A stretch of 64,000 nucleotides of DNA, from contig OU744446.1 of NCBI GenBank assembly GCA_916610825.1, forward strand, positions 28,782,445 to 28,846,444. The letters are read 5' to 3'. Position numbers and translations under genes: made by a program. The stretch is from Haliclystus octoradiatus. Lineage: Eukaryota; Cnidaria; Staurozoa; Stauromedusae; Haliclystidae. The notes under the pieces were generated by a model. That model was not told the DNA's origin. It worked only from the letters and a program-made list of their open reading frames with translations, and did no database searches. Positions 1-10,700 of the stretch are shown piece after piece; within the stretch, counting starts at the first letter, position 1; each line of letters starts with the position of its first letter.

Positions 1-830
1 CTTGATATCACAAATAAGAATTTCCAATTTGATCAGGAGTTTCAAAAACATTATACAAGAGAGTTACGTAGATGCTTGTAAAAGGTGTGCTAGTTATAAT
101 ACAAAGGAAAGTGTAAACACTTGCGTTTACACTTTCCTTCAGAAACGTTTTGGTCTGGACGCAGGCTATAAATTGAGCTTCTTATAGGACACTGGCACCA
201 GGGAGTCATTTTTTAGCTTTGGATATGAAGATATCCGTAGAATATTTCCTTGTTAGTGGCATATTTATAATTTTGAACAGATGTTCTTGTAGATTTTGGC
301 AAAATGATGCTCAAAATAGATTTTTAGGGGGCTAGAAAAATGAATTTGTATCCCTGTATTTACATGAAATCCCCAGTGGTATTTTATCTCCCCGTCCAAG
401 TATAATGGAAATGTTCAAAGTTAAAATCTCCAAGGCTTGATTTGGATTGAAGTATATTTCTATAAAAATTACTTCAATTTAGATAGTTGAGAGGTCTACA
501 TTCTTCAGACCTACTACTTCAAGAACCAGGTCTTTCAGTCTCGTTTTCAAGCTATTTATTATTTATTTTTTGTATTAGGAATTTTATTGTTGAGTGGCTC
601 CTGACATAAACTCTATGAATAAATGGCGGCCTGAATAGTGCTTTCAGTGCAGTGTTCATCTCTTCTTGGACTTTCTTTCACAATCATCAAAGTAACCTAT
701 TGCTGCCATATGCAGCGTTTATTTCTGGTAATTTTTCAGTTACATCTATCCCGTAAAGGATTGAATTAGCATTGTGGTGATTTGAAATACTGGACTAGTA
801 CAGTTGTACTGTACTTTGTAACTTTGGAAG
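1..830. other. non-coding stretch upstream of the microprotein gene
   Basis: I see no supported exon here. The open frame at 2-187 has no recognisable domain and contains a perfect hairpin: AAGGAAAGTGTAAAC at 104-118 pairs with its reverse complement at 125-139 around a 6-base loop. The sequence AAATGGCGGC at 621-630, about 200 bases before the next start codon, matches the core of a YY1 site and may belong to that gene's promoter; this is a motif match only. Confidence 0.4.
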
Positions 831-928
831 ATGCCTCGTCCTAGCCCAACTTTAAAACATGAATTTAGTCGTTTATCTTCTGGTCGTCAGCATCAAATTA
901 AAAGAACTATTTTAATTGCAGGTGTTTG
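831..928 (+). CDS. microprotein exon 1
   Basis: Residues 1-32 plus two bases. It codes the polar, basic N-terminus (MPRPSPTLKHEF...) and the start of the membrane helix. The donor is TG|GTAGGT; the alternative GT at 922 would shift the frame. Confidence 0.58.
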
Positions 929-2322
929 GTAGGTAGATCTGATTTACGTCATAGTATTTAGAAAACCGTAACTTTGCAAAGTCAAATCCTCAAATGAGAG
1001 TGGGAATGTGGGATAAACTTAACTACTTTAGTAGCCTATATTATGAAGACACACTGCAGTAGACGTGACGGTGATATTGCAATGCCAATCCTGCTTGTTC
1101 CTTTGACCCTTCTCTATTGACAATTCGCTCATAGGGGCTGAAGGCCCCTTCTTGTAGGTTGTCCGGGGCATGCCCTCCCTGAAAAATTTTCAAAATTATA
1201 ATCTTTCAAGAGCGCTGTAGTGCATTTCAAGAGACCAATCCAGTATAATCTATTGGGTCATTTAATTATTTCCTTGTTAAATTATGAAGTTATTATCTTG
1301 AAAATGGACCAAATGGCTACAGATATTTAATAGCCAAAACTCAGTTCAGATTACTAATAAAATCAAGAAACTGTTGCCCCCGACTTTTGCCTTGAAACTA
1401 TTACTTCTATTACTGATAACATTGATGATAATATTATTTGGAAGAAGAACATATAAAACTTCACTTCAAATGAAAAAAGCAAGGAGACGCCGTTTCCCCG
1501 GAGAAAGTAGTGGATGACGGCGTTCCCCCACATTCCCTTCCCCACCAAAACATCACTGCCTCTAAGGCGGAGGGGCATAGCCCCTCTCCATCCATGGGGC
1601 CCAAGGGTATTCTATCCGGAAATGTTTTTGTAAAGAGGATGCGATATTTTCAAAGTTATTTTAAGTATTTTTAAAGATCAATTAGCTGCCTTTACTGCAT
1701 GCGATGACAGAAGACTCGACTTGAAGGCTCTATTTTATAATTTAATGAAATTATGTTTGTTTGATTTCTCGATTGTGATTGTCTACAAATAGGTAATTCA
1801 TGTAAGTCGATTTTAAAATTACATTAAAAGACAATCATCAATCATAAATCACAGCAAACATCAGCCTACTGAACCTTGTGGGTTTAATCGTCCCATATTT
1901 CGAAACGTTGCAATAATCCTCCTAGTATTCTCTTGTCGTTGTCATTTACTTTGAAATGTTTTACAAAGAAACTTCTTATAATTATATTTTATTGATTTTA
2001 ATTTCATTTCTATATGTTATTTGCTAGGGCCCCAAGGAAGAAAATCTCGATGCTTACCTTCTTACCAAACTTTGATTACTTTGATCAAAATTATTAAACT
2101 CACAGAGTCTTAGACAATGCGATTGCCGCCTTTGAACGCGTAGACGCAGAGTGTATTACCCTCTTTAAATAAAATGAATGAATATATATGATGCCGTTTC
2201 TTTTTTTTAGGGCTGGACTTCTGATGAGTGGGACTGGATTATTTTTTGCCTTGAAACCTTGGATGGATAGAAGTAGAAAAGCGAGAGAACTAAGAGAGAG
2301 AGAAGAGGCACAATTAAACTGA
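831..2322 (+). CDS. two-exon gene for a 69-residue single-pass membrane microprotein
   Basis: The exons are 831-928 and 2211-2322, 210 nt in all, coding 69 residues plus TGA. The start is the only ATG that joins in frame to the second exon. Exon 1 ends TTTG before GTAGGT, and exon 2 follows a run of eight T then AG; the junction makes a Trp codon in the middle of the hydrophobic stretch. Residues 1-25 are basic and polar. Residues about 26-48 form one membrane helix (ILIAGVWAGLLMSGTGLFFA is its core). The tail after residue 50 is strongly charged (KPWMDRSRKARELRERE). The layout recalls small mitochondrial inner-membrane assembly proteins such as SMIM20, but I cannot name a family. The evidence is that the helix reads continuously through the splice junction; a transcript would confirm it. 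Confidence 0.6.
929..2210 (+). other. intron of the microprotein gene with GC-rich repeat-like patches
   Basis: A 1.28-kb intron. Two C/G-rich patches stand out in the AT-rich background: 1128-1185 (with GGGGCATGCCC) and 1485-1620 (with GGGGCATAGCCCC). They share a similar motif and look like pieces of one dispersed repeat, but I cannot mark their ends. The open frame at 1363-1578 on the minus strand overlaps the second patch and shows no domain. Confidence 0.35.
2211..2322 (+). CDS. microprotein exon 2 (terminal)
   Basis: Completes the Trp codon, the rest of the membrane helix and a 20-residue Arg/Glu-rich tail, then TGA at 2320-2322. The acceptor has a strong T-run. I see no clear AATAAA within 350 bases downstream. 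Confidence 0.62.
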
Positions 2323-5300
2323 ATGCCTATTCATAATTGGTAGGCCTATGATATGACTGCCCATATTCAACATACAATTTTAATGCATAAGGTACTGCTG
2401 TCTTGACATTCAAGAACTATATTAATCTTGAGATATGCCTATTGCCTAATGTCCTATGTTTATGATAAGCTTAATTGACAGAGAAAAATATTTTTTGTTT
2501 ATCTTTCGTGGTGGAGTTACTATAATACGTTTTTCTTGTGTATCATATGCAATATGCATTAATTATAACTGTAAATACATTTAAGTAAAATAAGAAATTA
2601 GCTATTATAAAAAAATCTATGTTTTGATCTGATATCAATATATTGTGGTCGTTTTTATAGGTAATGACTGCTTGGACATGTAATTATTCTGTTTTTCATA
2701 GGTCCACCAAATTGAGTACTCAAAAGTGTTCCATAATTTTAACCCTATATTTGTTCTTTGGATATAAAATACTTTACATACTGTAAATCATTCTAAGTGA
2801 ACTGAACTTCTATATGTACTTCATCTATCGATCGTAACCTGATTGGAAAGATCTTACGATTCCCGATTGAATTGAAGATCTGAAATTGTGATTTCTTTTG
2901 TTGCATAGGTTAGATTTCTCGTAGGAGAATGAGGTTTGTCAACATTAGCCGCTTGTGTTGATGTTTTTTGCTCACAGAAGCTAGACTTTTATTTCAGAAA
3001 GATATATTAAAATAGATTGATCACGTTTTTAAATATAGCTGATTATGTCACTCTGGTCTCTATAGGAGTTTTTTTTTCTAGTCTTTCACGCTATTTATAA
3101 TCGTGGATATTCATAACTTATCGAATGATAGGCCAGTACAGGCTATATTGCGCTCCCGTAAGAAATTGCATTATAGCATAACCAGTCAAGTTTCGGCCTA
3201 TATTTCAATCCAATTTTATCTTTTTGAGCATTTGTTATATGATAAAATGTAACATATAACATAATCTGTATTTTCAATAGAGCGGATCTAAAATCACGGA
3301 ATGAGATCGTTGACATATTCCATAAGCCATGATAGTCACTATGAGAGATAGGAAACTGCGTCGCTATGAAAGGGTCGATAATGTCTTTAACCTTTCTGTA
3401 CTCTTACTTCATCGAGAGCAAAAGAACTATCAACTGAATATTAAGGGTGGTATGAAATTTTACTAAAGTAAACTTGCGGAGTGAACTCATTGTTGGAGGT
3501 TCTTTTGATCATTTGAAAGATTTCCAGCTACGAAATCCCTTCGATGATAGTGTGCATAGATGTCTTTGCGTCAGCGGCTTGCGAACATCACGAAGAATCT
3601 CCTTATCTCTTATGGGGGCTGGCCAAGATGCAATAATGCATTCTTTACAGTCGTTATAGATGCTATATAATACACCAAACAGTTAATGAGAAAATAATGA
3701 GAAGGAGCTTGAGGTTCTTTCGAAGCCATGTAGTTGTAACAGTATAGTATTATGTACGGTCAAATTGTAGAGGAATGAGTCGTCCAACTTACGCCTAGTT
3801 TTATTAAATTGTTAATAATTAATTGTATTAATTAGGGACAATTGCTAATCGCCATGAAAGTTTGATACAGTGGCGTTGTCAATCATTGGAATCTGAGAAC
3901 AGTACAACAATCCGTGAAGTTGTTTTTCCAATAAAAATTGACTTTGCTCAGGGGGTAGCTATGGTAACTTAACGATAAAGAGAATATTCAGTTTACGTTA
4001 TATTACGTTACGTTTACGTTACGTTAATATTATTTCAGTTGCTTGGTTGGTGGGAGCCTGGCAGCAAAATACAATAGCTAGTTGAGCAATAGCAGACCTG
4101 ACACCACCAATCAAGCTCCAGTCACACTGCTAAGTCAGTGGACTTCCTAGTTATCTTACCTTTGTCAACCAAACCAACAAAGGGATGGGTAGGGAGGGGA
4201 AAGTAAACAATGAACATTATAAAATATCAGCAGCACATAGCCTCAAAAATAAATTATTTGGTCAGTTTGTTAGTTTTAGAAATCTACATTATTTTGATAA
4301 TAGCTCGGGGCGTGAAACGTTGTAAAAACAAGTAACTCATCAAATCCGTGCTTTGCAGTAAACTATTTTCACACTTTTGACGATGTACACCAGGAGGACA
4401 GGTTGAACTTACATCCTAATTATATAAAATACCAATAATATTGCCTATAGTGTATATGTATATTGTACTATAGCCCGGACTATAGCCTGATGATTGCCCG
4501 TATGGTGTGAAAATTTGAGTATATTAGCGAGAATTTTTTCTCTTTTTTTTTACTGTTTTGAGTTTATTAAAGTGCTATTTATAGTACATTGTTCTAAATT
4601 TTTTACAATTCTACTGTTGCTATCTCATAGATATATCTGATATCATGACTTTTCGGACCTAAATTATACGGAAAGATTACAGATCGTTATCTAATTGAGA
4701 ACTTGATAATGATTTCGTCCTTTTGAGGTTTTATTTTCTATTTTAATTTTCTAGTAAGATATTGCAGGTGTTTTCAAACAAAAAACAATATATTTTGTTA
4801 AGAAAAGGAGTAAAAAATATTCATTTTCATACCTTGATTATCATGGGGTGGGTTTAAAAACAATTTGATTTTTGCTGCAATTTCATGCGAGACCATGCAG
4901 CCAGATGTTTGTAAAAACCCGAAATTCTGTAAAGGTATCCCGGATACTCATCGTGTCAGGTTCTATCTGGAATATATTCATGCATGTATCGTACAGACGT
5001 ATATGCTATTATATTCGCTACTATGTTATAGTACATTATATTTTATAATATTAAATTATTTATATATATTATATTATTTCAACTTTGATTATTTATATAG
5101 GCTATAGAGTATCGTGTGGATTATTTGCTGTATACCAAAAGTCAGCTGGTCTTCACCTATATACCTCCTTTGTGTGGTCTACTATTACGCATAAACGATC
5201 AAAGGCTTATTTATTTTATTGATACATGTATTAACATTGGAAATATTCAATGTTAAGTTTTAGTAATACTAGTCGTTCTCACGTCATCTTGAAATTTGCT

Positions 5301-7691
5301 AAATTTGTTAATTCTTATTATTTAAGAAAAACACAAATTTGACTGAGGCTCAGTGTTTTATATTCTGTTTCGGACTCGATGTTAAAAAAGAATGCCATTT
5401 CTGAAGCCGCACAAGTTGTGTAGTGAATTAGCACATCACACGCCAAAAGTCCAAGGAATGGTCTCTATCGAATAAATTGGTTTGACTAATTATTTGAGCT
5501 TCTATATGGATACTCAATTGATGGAATCTTCATCATCATCATAATCACATGATAATCTTCATCATTTATTCAGGACGTGATACGTTCACATGTAGAACTT
5601 ATTTTCACAGGACTGATGATATCTTGAAAAAACAAAAAAATCATACAAAGAAAAGGATAGCAACTATATATAGCATATATACTGATAATAAAACATTTTT
5701 ATTATACGTCTGAAAACTATCGTTCATTACATGACAGTACACTATATATACTCTTATATAATAAATTATATCTAAATGTATCCCGAAGTCTCAGCGTTTA
5801 ATAGTAGGCTATCTGCAAACTTTCCAACGCATTATTTTCATAAATATTATAAAAATTATTAATCAACATAAACATAAATGTTCCTTTATCATGATATGAA
5901 ATGAAACTTTCCCGTATGTTTCTGAGAAATGTGTCATATATATGTATTATGTTCTCATCAAATATACAGAATGATTTCATACGTAGGATTTTATTATCAT
6001 TCACAACGACGACTAACACATTCTGATTACAGTTAAAACATACACAGTAGATATACAAATACAAGGGTTTTAGATTTTTATGACATCACAACAATATGTT
6101 TTGCAGCGCCGTAGACGCAGCTGATAATTAGGATTTAGAATTTAGATTCCCAGTTTTAAAAGCCAATTAAATTATTAAGCAAATGAACTAAGACGTCTAG
6201 ATAATGAAGCCTACTATATATTGATTTTGCTTAACTTTTGAAAACACATGTTCGCAGGGATTGCTATAGCCTGAACCTGACAACTCAGGCTGGTGACAAC
6301 CCTAATAAGGATCGCACTGGACTTTATTAGTAGTTTATTTGACAAACATTTTACAATAAAGGAGAGCGACAAGAGAAAACTTTGGGAATTGCAACGTTTA
6401 TAGACTATCCGGGGATGTATCATTTATCAATTTCAAACGAAAGAGAATAATTTTTTGTTTTAATTTATTTTATTTTGCTTGAAAATGATATATTATGATA
6501 CATCGAAGCGTTGCAGTTCTCAGAGTTTTCTCTTGTAGCTATCCTTCCTTCACTCTAAAAAGTTTGCCTAATCAGTCAGACTACATATTTAGACCCTTCA
6601 ATTCTGAAATAAACTTTATCATAATCTCAGCCACGCCCAGTTTAAATTTACTGATTAATATAAGGTGTGACCGCATACAGGGTGTGGCCAAATAAATATG
6701 AACGTCAATTAGTAGCATACGGTATTCTGCAAACATGTTCGTATTTGATTCAATCCCACCTGACTGACAAGTTTTAATTTTCAATCCAAATTATTAACAA
6801 TAAGAGAGCCTAATGTATTGTATCGAAGCAAGACATGTTGATATGTTGATTTGTGTTTCAAATGTCTCTCGGATCTGAATGAAAATATCAAAGCCGTAAA
6901 TACCCCGTCGCCTGGTGCTTGTTTCAGGGGTGGCACTATGATTTCCCCGCCAAGGAGGCAAACTCCCCTGGTGAGGGGGGGCTAATTAATTGAAAAAAGC
7001 TTTGCAGAAATGCTCGAAAAAGTACAAAAAGTCTTCCCCGAAAATGTTTCTTTTTGGGGGGCCCTGGGTCGATCAGATTGCACCTGCTTTCAAGGTACGT
7101 ACATCACACTGATCTGCCTCATATTTTGCATGTAAAAACCAGTTAGTCAAGTTATAAAGTAAATCGTTCACACTAACTGGTTTAAAGACATTTTTCAATG
7201 GTTATGTGGATAAATTCAAAGAATTAGATTTTGAAATAAAATAAAATATTGCATTTCTTTTGTATAGAAAATGTTATCAACATATTGCTGAAATTTTGGA
7301 AAGGTTATATCTGATAACGTATAATGCGTCATGCGTTCCTATTTTCATATGATGCTGTGATGTCAAATCTGACAATTATTGATAAAAGTTATTTGTGAAT
7401 CAATACTCAATAGTAAAGTATTTTTAACGTTGACAGAAAACCTGCCAGCTAAAACCATGTTGTATTTTGTTTTATAGAAGTCTTTGAAACTAATATGTCA
7501 ATGAGATTGTTCTATTATATTCATCGTTAGCCAATCATTGCACAGTGAAATTGTTTTGAAATAAAAACATTCCGGTTTTATTAGCCAATCAAAACGTGAA
7601 TTTTATTATGTATGTCTGTCTATGAAATGTTTTGCCGCAAGGAATAGTTTTTGATCGTAAGAACATGTTCGATCGAATTTAAAAGCGGGTC
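2323..7691. other. intergenic region between the microprotein gene and PLC-beta
   Basis: About 5.4 kb without a recognisable gene. The open frames here (3474-3659, 4865-5107, 5798-6064, 6214-6423, 6495-6695) are short, AT-driven and domain-free. A small TTACG-based tandem repeat lies at about 3996-4027 and a TCATCA microsatellite at 5525-5570. A GC-rich patch at 6900-7080 (CCCCGCCAAGGAGGCAAACT and nearby G-runs) looks like a degenerate dispersed repeat. The last 200 bases probably hold the PLC-beta promoter and 5' UTR. Confidence 0.45.
7528..7592 (+). promoter_or_regulatory. two CCAAT boxes upstream of PLC-beta
   Basis: AGCCAATCA occurs twice, at about 7529-7537 and 7582-7590, some 160 and 105 bases before the start codon. 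Paired CCAAT boxes at this distance are typical of NF-Y-bound animal promoters. No TATA box is evident. The transcription start is not visible, so this is a motif-based call. Confidence 0.35.
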
Positions 7692-7784
7692 ATGGCTGGT
7701 GCAGGGATAGTTACCGAAAAAATACGACCAATTTGCGTTGCACCAATACTTGAAATAGGAGGAAAGTTTTTGAAATGGGATGAT
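7692..7784 (+). CDS. PLCB: PLC-beta exon 1
   Basis: Residues 1-31, start of the PH domain, beginning MAGAG and ending KFLKWDD before GTGAGT. The ATG follows an in-frame-free AT-rich leader, and MAGA is also how vertebrate PLCB1 begins. Confidence 0.95.
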
Positions 7785-10700
7785 GTGAGTAAATTTTATT
7801 TCAATTTTTCAAACTAAATTACACCAAACGCTTTTACACTGACAGCATAGGTTTTTATATAATTATATGCTTTGTTCTGCAATCTTTTATCGTAAATTTA
7901 TAATGTGAATATTAGCCTTCTAAATTGATACATAACTATTTAAATACTGAAACTATTAGCACCCATTTATTGTTTATCCAATCAAGCTGTTTTGGTCAGT
8001 AAAGTGTTGCCCTTTCTAGCAAGACAAAGATAAATTCCACTCTGCACTGCAGAAGGCGTGTTTGTTGTGTTGGTTTATCTTCCAACCTAGCTTTACGCTT
8101 TGATAAATGAATATAATAATCGTGTTACGGTGTCAAGCCGACAAACTTCATCTGCAGTTAACATTACCTATTCAAATGTAAGTCTGTTTATTTCTGTGGC
8201 ATCTTATGAAACAGGTCCGTTTATATTTGGAATTTCGGTTTCTCTAACATTGCACGACATTAAATGGAATTAGGCTAGCCTATAAGACTTCACTTTTCAT
8301 ATTATTGATGCTTTGCTTTACAATTTAACGTCAAACCACATGTTTTGCTTAACCGCTATGGTGTAACGCGGCATGCATTCTGTTTGTTATCATTTCTGTT
8401 TTCTACGTTTGCGATTAGGTACGTTGCTGGCCTTCAATATTTTTTGATTAAGAGAATCATTTGAAGACAGAACTTGTGTTAGTTATTTTTGTCTGACATA
8501 TTAAGGTTGTTAATAATTGATAGGTATTTCGTATTTTGAGGTTTCTTATGTGAGCAATCAGCTTGAAAACAGTCGTTAACCAATGTACGTGTTTTTATTT
8601 TTGATGTTGCTTTCACTACTGGCACTGCACAGCTGAAAGCGATCTATATGCGAATCGCTCCAACTAACCATTTATTATAGAATTTTGCCTGACAACTTGA
8701 ATGTATGTCCTATTGATAATTTCCGCACGACATATCCGTTGTAAATATTGCACGTCACGAAACACGTGGGATTTTCCTTTACACTAATTTTGCATGATTT
8801 TTTGCATTTTTAGTATATTGAATTGTTACCCTGGTAAGATTCTTATAACATCTCCCATATTTATATTGGGCATCTTTATTGGCCTGTAATTTGTGCGTGG
8901 AATCGTGGAAAAGCAATTTCAGCCATGCTATTGCGCAATCGAAAGTTTCTATGTTATACTAAAAGGAAACCTATTTAAACAATTTTCAGCATGTTTGAGT
9001 GAAAATCATTACAAATTTCACTATTTGGGACATTAGGCTTACAAAATTATCCTGGGGGTACACATTTAAACCCCCGCTTCAAGATCCCAACCTCTTTACG
9101 TAATTTGATCATTTCAACTTGTAATATGCCTACTTGCAAACAAGCGTCTTGCCATTCAAACTTCGGCATGTGCATCTAAATAATAAGATTTCAAAGGTGA
9201 CAGATCATCTAAATTCAATCAATTTCAAGCCCTGTTGGTTGAATGCATGGAACTCAAAATGTGTATTGCGGTATTTGAGAAATCTATCACAAGTGATCAG
9301 TATAGACGGCTCTTATAAAAGGGCTTTCTTAGCTTGTCAAAAATAACTCAGCTGGTTTGTACAAGAAACATTTACAAAATATGGAATTAGTATTCTTTCA
9401 ATCTGCTCAACAAGACCATATAGGCTTATATGATGTCATCAAAGAAAATACGTTCTTTCATGATTTGTGCATATTTGCTTTATGATCAATATTTACATGC
9501 AGATCAAGGCTAAACAATAACTGTAGTTAAGCTACCCAATCTGCTTAGATGATTTGTGTGTATTTGTTTGTGATCAATATTTATCTTCAAATTCTTAAGA
9601 TTTGTGGTTATTATATAGCGTAGACTTTTAGCTCAACCCTCAATAAAATGAAGGTACTTTCATTTCTCAAATTATTATTCCAATACAATGATTGACAGTC
9701 CTGGTAAAATAAGAAAAATTTAACCCACAAAATTTGCTAACATCAATTTGTTGGAGAATTCAATGTTATCAGCTTTAGGCTAGCACAATATCATATATTC
9801 AAAATAGCTTCCGTAGCATTTCGTCTTGGATTCAAAACGGATTGAAGCGAAAATTTACGACTACATTTTGGATAATGATGACACTAGTGCATGTAGCTAA
9901 AACATAAAAGCATATCTAGAAACAACACCCAGAATAATCCACGCGGTAACTGCAGCATTCCTGTATTGCCACAGTAAAACACACAAGGTTAAATAAATAA
10001 AATGAATGATGAATGAGTATAAATTGAGCTGTTGAATATTAATTAGATTATCAAAGAGTTTATACACAGAAAAGGCAGGGACATTTTCTTAAGATTGGAT
10101 TTTGCTGTGAGAAAGTAAGTGAAATCATGAGACCGTGAGATTCAGTGTGAAAGTGTGAGACTCATGGCAAATGCTGTGAGACTGGGAAAGTCTGCTCAAT
10201 GGTTGTATCCTATGTAAGTTATAAAACTAAATGGCCTGATTGATTTAAATACTCTAATACGCCAAATAGTCTGATTGAAAAGTAGTACACGATAACATTA
10301 ACATGTGTATCATGTTTCAAATTTTTGCAGCAAGATGTTGGTACTGCTGTCCTACATGTTGTCAAAGTCGACCCAAAGGGTCATGTCCTTTACTGGAGAC
10401 CAGAGGATTATTCAAAGGTATGCAAGTATAGACCTACTTATAAATAAATCTTTCCTTTCTCTCCTCTGTTGCTGATTAAATTTTATAACATTTTTTCCAA
10501 GTATATACTTGGCTAGTTTATTGTAGATGCGTATATATAGCAAAACGCCCTATTGAATTTGTCCTATTGATAAACAATTAATAATAAATTTCACAATAAA
10601 TGCCAACGCTAATGAATGTATTTTGACAACGTTTCGACTTTCACAAAAAGCCATTATCAAGTCTAAAAAATTATGGGTGCAGATTAACTATTTATACTAA

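Noticed and set aside
4865-5107. 80-residue hydrophobic frame as a membrane protein
   Set aside because: Its second half is translated AT-rich repeat (Tyr/Leu/Ile runs); no splice or homology support.
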